Below, piece after piece: positions 21,364-31,862 of a DNA stretch of 64,000 nucleotides. Each line of letters begins with the position of its first letter. The first letter of the stretch is position 1. The position numbers and the translations under genes are program-made. Origin of the DNA: an uncultured Burkholderiales bacterium (lineage in GTDB: Bacteria; Pseudomonadota; Gammaproteobacteria; Burkholderiales; Burkholderiaceae_C); contig CALAGS010000201.1 of assembly GCA_937891665.1 (NCBI GenBank), positions 1-64,000 on the forward strand, given 5' to 3'. The notes beneath the pieces are model-generated. The model saw nothing but the letters and a program-made list of their open reading frames with translations. It was not told the origin of the DNA and did no database searches.

Positions 21364-23415
21364 ATGAACCCTTCATTGTCCAATCCCTTGCTTCAAACAG
21401 GTGGCTTGCCCTTGTTTGATCAGATCAAACCTGAACATGTCAATCCAGCCATGGATGAGCTGCTGATTTCAAGTTCAAAAGCATTAGAGCGTGTCACAGC
21501 ATTGGACTTCCCATCTGACTGGCATGCCATTTCCAAAGTTCTGGATGTTTGCACCGAACAATTAAGCATGTCTTGGGGCGCTGTCAGTCATTTGAACCAT
21601 GTGGCAGACTCGCCTGAGCTGCGCGCAGCCTACAACGATGCGCTGCCAAAGGTCACAGAATTTTGGACCCGACTGGGCGCAGACGAAAGGCTTTACGCCA
21701 AATACAAAGCTGTCAATTCAGAGCAACTCGATGCACCCCAAAAGCAAGCTTTGAAAAATGCACTTCGCAACTTTGTGCTTGGTGGCGCCGATCTTCAAGG
21801 CGAAGCCAAAACACGCTATTCCGCTATTCAAGAGCGAATGGCCGAGCTGAGTCAGAAATTCAGCGAGAACGCCTTGGATGCAACCGATCGGTTTTCACTT
21901 TTTGTCTCAGAAGCAGATCTGGCAGGTGTGCCACACGACGTCATACAGGCAGCGCGTACAGCTGCCGAGAAAGACGGTCAAGAAGGCTGCAAACTCAGTT
22001 TGAAAATGCCCTGCTACTTGCCTGTGATGCAGTTTGCAACGAGCAGTGACTTAAGACAAAAACTTTACAAGGCCTACGTTACGCGAGCTTCCGATCAAAC
22101 CGATGCCGAATTTGCAAGCCTAGACAACAGCGAACTGATCCAAGAAATATTGCAGCTTCGCCAAGAAGAAGCACTGTTACTGGGCTATCAAAATTATGCT
22201 GAAGTTTCAGTAGCCACCAAGATGGCTGACTCGCCTGCCAAGGTCATTTCTTTTCTTCGAGATTTGTCCCAAAGAGCCCGCCCGTTTGCAGAGAAAGACT
22301 TGGCAGACATGCGGCAATTCGCCAGCGAGCATTTGAATTTACAGAATCCACAAGCTTGGGATTGGCCCTACATTGGTGAAAAACTGAAAGAAGCCCGATA
22401 CAGCTTCAGCGAACAAGAAGTTAAGCAATATTTCACAGCGCCTAAAGTTCTGCAGGGCTTGTTCAAAATCATTGAAACATTGTTTGAAGTTAGCATCCAC
22501 GATGACAAAGCCCCTGTGTGGCACCCGGCTGTCAGTTTCTATCGCATCGAAAGAAATGGTCAATTGGTGGGTCAGTTCTACCTTGACCAGCCCGCACGTG
22601 CAGGCAAACGCGGTGGCGCATGGATGGATGATGTTCGCGCACGTTGGCTAAGACCAGACAACGGGCAACTGCAAACCCCAGTGGCCCACTTGGTCTGCAA
22701 TTTTGCAGAAGGTGTCGATGGCAACCCCGCCTTGCTAACGCACGACGATGTCATTACGCTTTTCCATGAATTTGGACATGGCCTGCATCACATGCTGACA
22801 CAAGTGAATGAGCGCGATGTGTCGGGTATCAGTGGTGTGGAATGGGATGCCGTTGAGTTACCTAGCCAATTCATGGAAAACTTTTGTTGGGAGTGGTCTG
22901 TGTTAAAGCACATGACCTCTCATGTCACAACAGGCGCACCCTTGCCGCGCGAATTGTTTGACAAAATGGTGGCTGCCAAAAACTTCCAAAGCGGCTTGCA
23001 AACGCTGCGGCAAATTGAGCTGGCTTTGCTTGACATGTTGCTGCACAGTGAACACAAGCCCGCAGAAACATTCATGACCGTTTTGGAAAAAGTCCGGGCT
23101 GAAGTTGCCGTCATTCAGGCCCCTGCCTTCAACCGCTGGGCACACACCTTCAGCCACATCTTTGCAGGCGGCTATGCCGCGGGTTATTACAGCTACAAGT
23201 GGGCTGAAGTCTTGTCTGCCGATGCCTACGCTGCCTTTGAAGAAACCGCTCAGCCAGACGGCTCCCCCAGCCCAGATACAGGCAGGCGCTACAGACAGGC
23301 TATTTTGGAGGCCGGTGGTAGTCGCCCTGCTTTGGAATCATTCATTGCTTTCAGGGGTCGTGAGCCCTCCATCAATGCCTTGCTTAGACACCAAGGCATG
23401 GCCGCCAAAGGATGA
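21364..23415 (+). CDS. prlC: Oligopeptidase A (M3 family metallopeptidase)
   Basis: 683 aa; LFHEFGHGLHHMLT zinc motif and PrlC-like sequence throughout. Confidence 0.94.
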   Translation: MNPSLSNPLLQTGGLPLFDQIKPEHVNPAMDELLISSSKALERVTALDFPSDWHAISKVLDVCTEQLSMSWGAVSHLNHVADSPELRAAYNDALPKVTEFWTRLGADERLYAKYKAVNSEQLDAPQKQALKNALRNFVLGGADLQGEAKTRYSAIQERMAELSQKFSENALDATDRFSLFVSEADLAGVPHDVIQAARTAAEKDGQEGCKLSLKMPCYLPVMQFATSSDLRQKLYKAYVTRASDQTDAEFASLDNSELIQEILQLRQEEALLLGYQNYAEVSVATKMADSPAKVISFLRDLSQRARPFAEKDLADMRQFASEHLNLQNPQAWDWPYIGEKLKEARYSFSEQEVKQYFTAPKVLQGLFKIIETLFEVSIHDDKAPVWHPAVSFYRIERNGQLVGQFYLDQPARAGKRGGAWMDDVRARWLRPDNGQLQTPVAHLVCNFAEGVDGNPALLTHDDVITLFHEFGHGLHHMLTQVNERDVSGISGVEWDAVELPSQFMENFCWEWSVLKHMTSHVTTGAPLPRELFDKMVAAKNFQSGLQTLRQIELALLDMLLHSEHKPAETFMTVLEKVRAEVAVIQAPAFNRWAHTFSHIFAGGYAAGYYSYKWAEVLSADAYAAFEETAQPDGSPSPDTGRRYRQAILEAGGSRPALESFIAFRGREPSINALLRHQGMAAKG

Positions 23416-24105
23416 CTAAAACTTCAGCGTCTTCACGCCGGCTGAAGTACCCAACAAACAGACATGGGCTTTTTGGTATGCAAAAACGCCCACAGTGACC
23501 ACCCCAGGCCATTGGCTCACTTGGGCTTCAAAAGCCACAGGATCGGTAATTTGCAGGCCCTTCACATCCAAGATGTGTTGTCCATTGTCTGTGACCAATG
23601 CCTGTCCGTCCTTCATGCGCACTTGAGCTTGCCCGCCCATGCTTGCAAACTGCGCCATGATGCGCGCGCTGGACATGGGGATGACCTCCACAGGCACAGG
23701 AAAAGCGCCCAACACTGAAACCAATTTGGATTCGTCGGCAATGCAAACAAATACCTTAGACTGCGCCGCAACAATTTTTTCACGCGTGAGCGCCGCGCCG
23801 CCGCCCTTCACCATATGACCTTGGCCATTGATTTCATCGGCGCCGTCAATGTACACAGCCAACTCGACCACCTCATTGCTGTCCAAAACGGGAATGCCCA
23901 AGGCCTTTAAACGCGCTGTGGATGCTTCAGAACTGGACACGGCCCCTTTGATTTGATCTTTCATCGAAGCCAAAGCCTCGATGAATTTATTCACTGTAGA
24001 GCCTGTGCCAACGCCCACAATTTGGCCAGGCACTACGTATTGAAGCGCAGCCTGACCGACCAGGGCTTTGAGTTCGTCTTGATTCATAGGGTTTATTTGA
24101 GACAA
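23416..24105 (-). CDS. rpiA: Ribose-5-phosphate isomerase A
   Basis: 229 aa; [38 protein letters not shown]. Confidence 0.96.
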   Translation of the reverse strand: MSQINPMNQDELKALVGQAALQYVVPGQIVGVGTGSTVNKFIEALASMKDQIKGAVSSSEASTARLKALGIPVLDSNEVVELAVYIDGADEINGQGHMVKGGGAALTREKIVAAQSKVFVCIADESKLVSVLGAFPVPVEVIPMSSARIMAQFASMGGQAQVRMKDGQALVTDNGQHILDVKGLQITDPVAFEAQVSQWPGVVTVGVFAYQKAHVCLLGTSAGVKTLKF

Positions 24106-24130
24106 TGCTTGAATTGAATGAGATTATCCA

Positions 24131-25177
24131 ATGTCCCTGAACCTTTACCCACTGGCGCGCACCTTTTTATTCAACTTAGATCCTGAGACTGCCCACGATC
24201 TCACCTTGAATCAGTTGGCACAAACGCAGAATACATTTCTGGACAGGGCCTATCGACAGCCTTGGATTGCCGACCCCGTTCAATTGGCTGGCCTCACTTT
24301 TCCCAATCGCGTGGGCATGGCGGCAGGACTTGATAAAAATGCAAGGTGCATTGATGGTCTGGGTGCCATGGGCTTTGGTTTTGTTGAGGTGGGCACAGTC
24401 ACGCCGTTGCCGCAACCCGGCAACGACAAACCCCGCATGTTCAGACTGCCAGACGCCAAGGCTTTGATCAACCGACTGGGTTTTAACAACCAAGGGCTAG
24501 AAGCTTTTGTAGCCAATGTGAAAAAATCTAAGTTCAGAAGCCAAGGTCGATTGCTGGGCTTGAACATTGGCAAGAACGCAAGCACTCCCATTGAACGGGC
24601 TACCGACGACTATCTCATTGGTTTAAGTGGTGTGTATGAGCATGCCGACTATGTGACAGTCAACATCTCAAGCCCCAACACCAAAAACCTGCGCTCCTTG
24701 CAAACCGATGAAGCGCTGGATCAACTCTTGTCAGCCTTGAACGAACGCAAAATGGCCTTGTCAGACACCCACCAGAAACGCGTACCTGTCTTTCTCAAAA
24801 TTGCCCCCGACTTAGACGATGCTCAGGTGACCGTCATTGCCCAAAGTCTTGTTAAACACCAAATGGATGGTGTGATTGCTACCAACACCACCTTGTCTAG
24901 AGATGCTGTGAAAGGCATGCCGCATTGTGATGAAGCCGGTGGCTTGTCGGGCTCGCCTGTCTTGGCAGGAAGCAACCGCGTCATTCGCTTGTTGCGTCAG
25001 CACCTAGGCCCTCAATTTCCCATCATTGGCGTGGGCGGCATTTTGAGTGGCTACGATGCCGTCAGCAAAATTGAGGCGGGCGCTGATGTGGTGCAAATCT
25101 ATACTGGCCTCATTTACAAGGGACCTGCTTTGGTTCATGAAGTGGCCAAGGCCCTGAAGCAGACCTCTCACAATTAA
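24131..25177 (+). CDS. pyrD: Dihydroorotate dehydrogenase (quinone)
   Basis: 348 aa; [63 protein letters not shown]. Confidence 0.97.
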   Translation: MSLNLYPLARTFLFNLDPETAHDLTLNQLAQTQNTFLDRAYRQPWIADPVQLAGLTFPNRVGMAAGLDKNARCIDGLGAMGFGFVEVGTVTPLPQPGNDKPRMFRLPDAKALINRLGFNNQGLEAFVANVKKSKFRSQGRLLGLNIGKNASTPIERATDDYLIGLSGVYEHADYVTVNISSPNTKNLRSLQTDEALDQLLSALNERKMALSDTHQKRVPVFLKIAPDLDDAQVTVIAQSLVKHQMDGVIATNTTLSRDAVKGMPHCDEAGGLSGSPVLAGSNRVIRLLRQHLGPQFPIIGVGGILSGYDAVSKIEAGADVVQIYTGLIYKGPALVHEVAKALKQTSHN

Positions 25178-25190
25178 GGGCTGGTCAAGC

Positions 25191-26312
25191 TCAGTGTTTC
25201 AAGGCCTGCGAAACTTCATGGGCAATGGCCAAGGAACTGGTCAGCCCCGGAGATTCAATGCCCAGCAAGTGAACCAAACCCGGCACGCCATGGGACGCTG
25301 GCCCCATGATGCAAAAGTCGGCAGCCTTCTCATGGGGCGCATTGATTTTGGGACGAATGCCGGCATAAGAAGGCATCAGAGCGCCATCTTTGAGGCCTGG
25401 CCAATATTTGCGAACCTCGGCATAAAAAGCATCACCTCGGCTGGGGTTGACATCCAAATCATCGGGCGATTCGACCCACTCCACGTCGGGTCCAAACTTG
25501 GCTTGGCCTGCCATGTCCAAAGTTAAGTGCACCCCCAAACCTGCCGCCTCAGGAACCGGGTAAATCAATCTTGAAAAGGGCGATCTTCCCGTGAGGCTGA
25601 AGTAATTGCCCTTGGCGTAATAAGCCAGTGGCAGTAGCGCCAAATTGGACCCCGCAAACTGACGCGCAACCTGGGGGGCTATCAGGCCTGTTGAATTAAT
25701 CACTTGGTCGGCTAAAAGTTCCGTGCCATCCGCAGTGCGAACGATGAACTGCGTTTGCCCCGCCTCGTGCACAACCTGGGCTGACAAAAATTGAGAATTG
25801 AGCGCCAACATGCCGCCTGCATTTTCAAAATCGCCCAAGTAACTCAGCATCAAGGCATGACTGTCAATAATGCCTGTGCCAGGAGACCACAACGCGGCCT
25901 CACATTGCAAGGCTGGCTCCATGGCCTGGGCTTGGGTTGCCGTCAACAAGCTCAATTGATCGGCGCCCAAAACGCCATTGGCATCGGCCTTGGCTTGAAT
26001 GGAAGCCAATTGGGCAACTTGGGATGCAGAGGTGGCCACGATCAATTTACCGCACTGTTTGTGGGGGATGTGGCGCTCTTGGCAATAGCCGTAGAGCAAT
26101 TTTCGGCCTTGGACGCAAAGCTTGGCTTTCAAAGAACCCGCTGGGTAATAAATGCCTGCGTGAATGACTTCGCTGTTGCGAGAGCTGGTGCCTGTTCCAA
26201 AAGCGTCTGCCGCCTCCAAGAGCAACACCTCACGGCCTTCAAGTGCCAATTGACGTGCCACGGCCAAGCCAACCACGCCGGCCCCTAAAACAACGGTTTG
26301 AATTCGATCCAT
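25191..26312 (-). CDS. FAD-dependent oxidoreductase (DAO superfamily, L-2-hydroxyglutarate oxidase-like)
   Basis: 373 aa; [43 protein letters not shown]. Confidence 0.8.
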   Translation of the reverse strand: MDRIQTVVLGAGVVGLAVARQLALEGREVLLLEAADAFGTGTSSRNSEVIHAGIYYPAGSLKAKLCVQGRKLLYGYCQERHIPHKQCGKLIVATSASQVAQLASIQAKADANGVLGADQLSLLTATQAQAMEPALQCEAALWSPGTGIIDSHALMLSYLGDFENAGGMLALNSQFLSAQVVHEAGQTQFIVRTADGTELLADQVINSTGLIAPQVARQFAGSNLALLPLAYYAKGNYFSLTGRSPFSRLIYPVPEAAGLGVHLTLDMAGQAKFGPDVEWVESPDDLDVNPSRGDAFYAEVRKYWPGLKDGALMPSYAGIRPKINAPHEKAADFCIMGPASHGVPGLVHLLGIESPGLTSSLAIAHEVSQALKH

Positions 26313-26408
26313 GCCCTATTCTCGCTGACACACGCACGACAGTTCAAATGGATTCTTACAGGCAAACTACTTTTTTTAAAAAATCAAGCCCATCCACCAA
26401 GGAGACCC

Positions 26409-27170
26409 ATGAAGCTGTTCAACTTACACAACAAAGTGGCCATTGTCACAGGCGCCAGTCGAGGCATAGGCCGATCTATCGCCTTTCAATTGGCTCGCGC
26501 CGGCGCCAAGGTCGTGATCTCAAGCCGAAAGCAAGAAGCCTGTGAGGCCGTGGTCCAGGAAATTCAAGCGGAAGGCGGCACGGCCATGGCCATCAGCGCC
26601 AGCATTGCCATCAAAGAGCAACTCCAGAACTTGGTGCAAAAAACCCGCGATGCTTGGGGCCCCATTGATATTTTGGTTTGCAATGCTGCCAGCAACCCTT
26701 ACTACGGCCCCACCACGGGCATGAGCGATGAAATCTTCAACAAGGTCATGCACAACAATGTCTTGTCTAGCTCGTGGCTTTGCACCATGGTCTATCCGGA
26801 CATGAAAGCTAAAAAGGATGGCGCCATTGTGTTGGTCTCTTCGGTGGGGGGCTTGCATGGCTCAGCGGTCATTGGCGCTTACAACATTTCCAAAGCCGCC
26901 GACATGCAATTGGCACGCAACTTGGCGGTTGAATGGGGTCCCGACAACATCCGCGTCAATTGCATCGCACCCGGCCTCATTCGTACAGCCTTTGCCAAGG
27001 CCTTAACAGACGACCCCGTGAAAGCGGGCATGGTCGAGAATGAAACGCCTCTGCGCCGAATTGGCGAGCCAGATGACATTGGCGGTATTGCGGTTCTCTT
27101 GGCCAGTGCCGCTGGCAAATACATCACCGGTCAAACCATTGTGGCCGATGGCGGCATGATGATTAGATGA
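26409..27170 (+). CDS. SDR family oxidoreductase
   Basis: Start at MKLFNLHNKVAIVTGASRGIGRSIA (RBS AAGGAGA upstream); YxxxK (AYNISKAA), C-terminal GQTIVADGGMMIR; the ORF-track start at 26298 is probably too far upstream. Confidence 0.9.
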   Translation: MKLFNLHNKVAIVTGASRGIGRSIAFQLARAGAKVVISSRKQEACEAVVQEIQAEGGTAMAISASIAIKEQLQNLVQKTRDAWGPIDILVCNAASNPYYGPTTGMSDEIFNKVMHNNVLSSSWLCTMVYPDMKAKKDGAIVLVSSVGGLHGSAVIGAYNISKAADMQLARNLAVEWGPDNIRVNCIAPGLIRTAFAKALTDDPVKAGMVENETPLRRIGEPDDIGGIAVLLASAAGKYITGQTIVADGGMMIR

Positions 27171-27184
27171 TCTGTTTTTTCAAC

Positions 27185-27217
27185 AAAAAAGCCCAGGGCA
27201 ATGCGCTGGGCTTTTTT
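27185..27217. terminator. Bidirectional rho-independent terminator
   Basis: AAAAAAGCCCAGGGCAATGCGCTGGGCTTTTTT between convergent SDR and sodB. Confidence 0.85.
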
Positions 27218-27263
27218 GGAGCTGAGGTGGTATCAGACACGACTGATTCCACCTCGAATTCAA

Positions 27264-27845
27264 TTAAGCAAAATTGGCTTCTGCAAAAGACCAATTGACC
27301 AATTTGTCCAAGAATGTCTCAACAAACTTGGGGCGCATGTTGCGGTAGTCGATGTAGTAGGCGTGCTCCCATACGTCTACAGTTAACAGGGCTTTGTCGC
27401 CCGTTGTCAAAGGTGTGCCTGCGGCGCCCATGTTGACAATGTCAACGCTGCCGTCAGCCTTCTTGACCAACCAAGTCCAACCTGAACCAAAATTACCCAC
27501 AGCGCTTTTCACAAAGGCTTCTTTGAAAGCAGCGTAAGAGCCAAATTTGGCATTGATGGCAGCAGCCAAAGCACCTGTGGGCTCGCCACCGCCGTTTGGC
27601 TTCATGCAATTCCAAAAGAAGGTGTGGTTCCAGATTTGAGCAGAGTTGTTGTAAATGCCACCGCTGGATTTCTTGATGATTTCTTCCAAAGACATTGATT
27701 CAAACTCAGTGCCTTTTTGTAAATTGTTCAAATTTACAACGTAAGCATTGTGGTGCTTGCCGTGGTGAAATTCCAAAGTTTCTTGGCTGTAGTTGGGTGC
27801 CAATGCGTCAATGGCATAGGGCAATGCTGGCAGGGTGTGTTCCAT
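27264..27845 (-). CDS. sodB: Superoxide dismutase (Fe-type)
   Basis: 193 aa; LEFHHGKHHNAYVVNLN, WNHTFFWNCMKP, DVWEHAYYIDYRNMRPKFVE. Confidence 0.95.
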   Translation of the reverse strand: MEHTLPALPYAIDALAPNYSQETLEFHHGKHHNAYVVNLNNLQKGTEFESMSLEEIIKKSSGGIYNNSAQIWNHTFFWNCMKPNGGGEPTGALAAAINAKFGSYAAFKEAFVKSAVGNFGSGWTWLVKKADGSVDIVNMGAAGTPLTTGDKALLTVDVWEHAYYIDYRNMRPKFVETFLDKLVNWSFAEANFA

Positions 27846-27973
27846 GAGTTCCTCGTTAAAGTGCAGTAAAAATCCAATCGTCTATTGTAGGTCGATCGGC
27901 TTTGCTTGTCTGTGAATTCCATGCAATAGGCACAGCATGTCTGGGGTTGACATGGGGCCCTCTGGTCAAAGCG

Positions 27974-29257
27974 CTATTTGACTTGCAGATTCACCTGCCC
28001 ATCGGCCAAGCTGGCCGTGACGGATTGATTTGCTTGAAAGTCACTGGCATGCGTGAGGGCTCGGCCCTTGTCATCGGTCAGCCAGGCATAACCGCGCTCC
28101 AAAACCAAGTGCGGGTCGAGCAGCCCCAATCGGGTGCCCATGTTCAAGTTGCGCTGATGGTGCAACTGAAGATTTTGCTGAAGAAGCCTTGGCAAATGTT
28201 CTGAATGTCTAGAAAGCATTTGCTTTTGAGCTTGTACCTGAGATTTAAATCCGTATTGAAGCGACTGGTGCATGCGCATCAATTGCGCAGTTTGGTCCTT
28301 CAAACGGCTCGATGGCCGCCCAAGTCGATTGGCAATCCAGTCTAACCTTTGGCTCATGCGGTCTAGGTGGGTGGTCAGCGCATCGGCAAGTGCATTTTGC
28401 AGAAGCTGACAATCGGCCAGAAGCTGAGCGCCTTCGGTTGCGACCAATTCGGCTGCAGCTGTTGGCGTAGGCGCTCGCAAGTCGGCCACAAAGTCTGTCA
28501 AAGTGAAGTCGGTTTCATGGCCGACGCCTGAAACAATGGGAATGGGACAAGACGCAACAGCCCTGACCAAGGCTTCGTCATTGAAAGCCCACAAATCTTC
28601 CATAGAACCACCACCGCGAACCATCAAGATGACATCGATCGACAAGGGCTGCGTGGAAAAAGACCCCTGCCAACTGACCAGCTTTTTCAAGCTTTGAAGC
28701 AACTCTGAAGGCGCGTTGATGCCTTGTACAGAAGCCGGCGCCACTATGACAGGAATATGGGGCACACGCCTTTGCAATGCGCTGACCACGTCATGCAAAG
28801 CTGCTGCGCCCAGAGAGGTAATGACACCAATGGCGCGTGGTTGAGCGGGAATATGGCGTTTGCGCGAAGCATCAAACAGGCCCTCGGCTTCCAAGTTGGC
28901 TTTGAGTTTTAAAAACTGCGCAAACAAATCACCCTGACCCGCTCTTTGCATGGTTTCCACAACCAACTGCAAATCGCCCCGCGCTTCGTACACCCCCAGC
29001 TTGCCTCTGAGTTCCACCATTTCGCCATCTTTGGGCATGAAGCCTAAAGCACTGGCGGCCCTTTTGAACATGGCACAGCGTATTTGCCCGCTATCGTCCT
29101 TCAGATTGAAATAGCAGTGACCGCTGGCCGCCCTAGAGAAGCCAGATATCTCCCCCTTGACCGCAACAGGGTTGAACCTGGCATTCAATGTGTCAGCAAT
29201 TGCAAGGCAAAGTGCCCCAACCGACCAAACACGTGGCTCAGAATCTATTCGCGTCAT
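27974..29257 (-). CDS. xseA: Exodeoxyribonuclease VII large subunit
   Basis: 427 aa; VKGEISGFSRAASGHCYFNLKDDSGQIRCAMF, IGVITSLGAAALHDV, VRGGGSMEDLWAFND, SGVGHETDFTLTDFVAD. Confidence 0.96.
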   Translation of the reverse strand: MTRIDSEPRVWSVGALCLAIADTLNARFNPVAVKGEISGFSRAASGHCYFNLKDDSGQIRCAMFKRAASALGFMPKDGEMVELRGKLGVYEARGDLQLVVETMQRAGQGDLFAQFLKLKANLEAEGLFDASRKRHIPAQPRAIGVITSLGAAALHDVVSALQRRVPHIPVIVAPASVQGINAPSELLQSLKKLVSWQGSFSTQPLSIDVILMVRGGGSMEDLWAFNDEALVRAVASCPIPIVSGVGHETDFTLTDFVADLRAPTPTAAAELVATEGAQLLADCQLLQNALADALTTHLDRMSQRLDWIANRLGRPSSRLKDQTAQLMRMHQSLQYGFKSQVQAQKQMLSRHSEHLPRLLQQNLQLHHQRNLNMGTRLGLLDPHLVLERGYAWLTDDKGRALTHASDFQANQSVTASLADGQVNLQVK

Positions 29258-29567
29258 GAAAAAACCTTAATTTTCGCGGTTCTCAGGGCCATATCAGTTG
29301 CAAGAGCTTGTCTTTTCTGGGTCAATCCGTCCACAGCTTGCAATCTACTTGCATCGTGGCTCTACTGTACAGTTCCAACAAGCATGTCAAGCTGTAAGAC
29401 ATTGATTTAATTAAATTATTTACTGACTAAAATTTGAGCATCAGAATAAAGCCCAGCATTCATGCGGTTTACAAGCATGCATCTGCCATGTTCTTCACAA
29501 AGTTATCCACAGAAATGAAGAACAATTTGATCGGCCATAATCAAAACTGAAACCAGAAGTAGAAAGA

Positions 29568-30191
29568 TTGAATTTGTACAGCATCATACAAGCAGCAGGC
29601 TGGCCCATATGGCCTCTCATTGCATGCTCTATCTTTGCGCTCGCCATCATTTTGGAGCGCCTCTATGCCTTGCAAGCCAACAAGGTCTTGCCAGAGCAGG
29701 CTTTGCAACGCGCCATCGACAGTACGCAACAGGGTTTTCCTAGCGACTCAAGCATCCAAGCTATTGCCCAAATGGGTGCTGTTGGGCCAGTGTTTGCAAG
29801 CGGCCTACAAACACTTTCTCTCAACCCGAATGCCAGTCACCAAGATGTTCGCGAAAGCATGGAAATGGAAGGTCGCATGGCAGCGCAAGGTTTAGAGCGT
29901 TATCTCACCGCCTTGGCCACATTGGCTTCTGCATCTCCTTTGTTGGGTTTGTTGGGCACCGTGGTTGGCATGATTGAGCTGTTTGGATTACAAACCCCCG
30001 GACAACAACAGCCTACAGAATTGGCGCATGGTATTTCAATTGCGCTCTACAACACGGCACTCGGCCTGATAGTTGCAATTCCATGCCTCATGGCGTGGCG
30101 TTTCTTCAAGTCCAAAGTAGACCGTTTGGTTTTGCAAATGGAATGGGCCTCTGAACGGTTTGCCAGACATTTGGCAGCCATGCGTGACTAA
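29568..30191 (+). CDS. exbB: MotA/TolQ/ExbB proton channel family protein
   Basis: 207 aa; ASPLLGLLGTVVGMIELFGL, GISIALYNTALGLIVAIPCLMAWRFF; TTG start. Confidence 0.88.
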   Translation: MNLYSIIQAAGWPIWPLIACSIFALAIILERLYALQANKVLPEQALQRAIDSTQQGFPSDSSIQAIAQMGAVGPVFASGLQTLSLNPNASHQDVRESMEMEGRMAAQGLERYLTALATLASASPLLGLLGTVVGMIELFGLQTPGQQQPTELAHGISIALYNTALGLIVAIPCLMAWRFFKSKVDRLVLQMEWASERFARHLAAMRD

Positions 30192-30214
30192 AACAATCTT
30201 CGAATGAGTTCGTT

Positions 30215-30637
30215 TTGAAATTTAAAAAGAACACGGCCATTGAACCCGACATCAATTTGATTCCCTTCATTGATGTGCTTTTGGTTGTTCTCATTTTCTT
30301 AATGCTCACCACCACTTGGTCGCGGTTCAATGAGATGAATGTCAGCTTACCTTCCGCCAATGCCCAGGACTCAACAGATGCCACGCCGACTTGGGTGGTG
30401 GTTGTCAATTCGCAAGGCACATATGCCGTCAACGGCGCCAAAATTGAAGGGCGTACTTTGCAAGATCTCAGCGCTGCCTTGGCTGGACTGCGCAAAACGG
30501 ATGCAGCACTGATCATCAAAGCCGACGCATCAGCAAGCCACCAATCTGTGGTCAATGTGCTGGAAGCTGCCCGAATGAATGGTGTTGTCAAAATAGCCTT
30601 TGCAACTCAAAATTCATCGCCAGCCAACAAGCCTTAA
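30215..30637 (+). CDS. exbD: ExbD/TolR family biopolymer transport protein
   Basis: 140 aa; INLIPFIDVLLVVLIFLMLTTT TM helix with Asp; TTG start. Confidence 0.88.
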   Translation: MKFKKNTAIEPDINLIPFIDVLLVVLIFLMLTTTWSRFNEMNVSLPSANAQDSTDATPTWVVVVNSQGTYAVNGAKIEGRTLQDLSAALAGLRKTDAALIIKADASASHQSVVNVLEAARMNGVVKIAFATQNSSPANKP

Positions 30638-30647
30638 ACAAGCCATC

Positions 30648-31634
30648 ATGTTCCATTGGCTGCAACAACTTCCTAAGTATTGGCGCAACCGCAATGCCAT
30701 CACTTATTTACTCTGGCCCTTAGAAGTCACTTACAAAATTGCATGGCGCTTAAGGCAAGTTGCCATCCGCTGGGGATGGATAGCGCAGCATCGCGTCAAT
30801 GCCACAGTCATTGTGGTGGGCAATGTTGTGGTGGGCGGTGGCGGCAAAACACCGCTCACCATGGCCCTTGTTCAACGTCTTGTGACGCAAGGCTTGCAGG
30901 TTGGCGTTGTATCTCGCGGATACGGCAGAGCAAACACATCGCTGCAAATTGTGAATGCGCAGAGTTTGGCCAGTGAAGTAGGCGATGAACCACTCATGAT
31001 TTTCCAAAAATGCAATGTGCCTGTGGTTGTAGGCACGCAGCGCGTTGCGGCGGCAAGGCAACTGCTCAATCAGTTCCCTTCCATCAATGTATTGGTGTGT
31101 GACGACGGACTGCAGCACATTGCACTGCAACGTGACATCGAAATTTGCGTCATGGATGCAACAGGCGTAGGCAATGGTCATTTGCTACCAGCCGGGCCCT
31201 TGCGAGAACCCTGGCCCCGACAAGTCGATTTACTATTACACACACATCAGAGAACATTGCCTGAAGGTTTTGAATCTATCCGCGAACTCAGCTCATTTGC
31301 TTTGACATCTGATGGCCAACAAGTACCCACAGCAGACTTGAAATTAAAGCCCGTCGAAGTTGTATCGGGCATTGCCAAACCAGAAGCCTTTTTGGCCATG
31401 TTGAAGCAAGGGCGATTTCAAATTCGCCATTCAACGGATCTGCCCGATCACGATCATTTTCAAACATGGCAACCGTCTCATCCCGAATTACCGCTTCTTT
31501 GCACTGAAAAAGATGCCGTTAAATTGTGGGCCAGGTTTCCGCAAGCGCTTGCAATGCCTTTGGTGTTTGAACCAGAGCCCTCATTTTGGGAAGCATTCGA
31601 TCAACTCTTTCAAAGCCGTCACAGGTATCATTGA
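30648..31634 (+). CDS. lpxK: Tetraacyldisaccharide 4'-kinase
   Basis: Start MFHWLQQLPKYW; VVGNVVVGGGGKTPLTMALV, SRGYGR, DDGLQH. Confidence 0.94.
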   Translation: MFHWLQQLPKYWRNRNAITYLLWPLEVTYKIAWRLRQVAIRWGWIAQHRVNATVIVVGNVVVGGGGKTPLTMALVQRLVTQGLQVGVVSRGYGRANTSLQIVNAQSLASEVGDEPLMIFQKCNVPVVVGTQRVAAARQLLNQFPSINVLVCDDGLQHIALQRDIEICVMDATGVGNGHLLPAGPLREPWPRQVDLLLHTHQRTLPEGFESIRELSSFALTSDGQQVPTADLKLKPVEVVSGIAKPEAFLAMLKQGRFQIRHSTDLPDHDHFQTWQPSHPELPLLCTEKDAVKLWARFPQALAMPLVFEPEPSFWEAFDQLFQSRHRYH

Positions 31635-31637
31635 GCC

Positions 31638-31844
31638 ATGGACACGAAATTACTCGAACTGTTGGTTTGCCCTGTCACCAAAGGGCCCCTAGATTTGCAG
31701 CGCGAACTGCAAGAGCTTTGGTCTCGGAGTTCTCGGCTTGCTTACCCCATCCGCAATGGCATTCCCATCTTGCTAGAAAATGAAGCCCGCACACTGAGTG
31801 ACGACGAATTAGAGCAACTCAAACCGCGCACACCCCTGGTCTAA
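31638..31844 (+). CDS. Trm112 family protein
   Basis: 68 aa; [14 protein letters not shown] and [18 protein letters not shown]; canonical position between lpxK and kdsB. Confidence 0.9.
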   Translation: MDTKLLELLVCPVTKGPLDLQRELQELWSRSSRLAYPIRNGIPILLENEARTLSDDELEQLKPRTPLV

Positions 31845-31862
31845 TCTTTTCTGAAGTGACAC

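Noticed and set aside
29503-29511. Perfect DnaA box as part of a replication origin
   Set aside because: Only one box was seen and there is no dnaA/dnaN/gyrB/rpmH context; kept only as a minor regulatory note.
30215-30637. exbB/exbD as part of a TonB-dependent uptake island
   Set aside because: No tonB or TonB-dependent receptor nearby; exbBD-lpxK-trm112-kdsB-adk is a known beta-proteobacterial arrangement.
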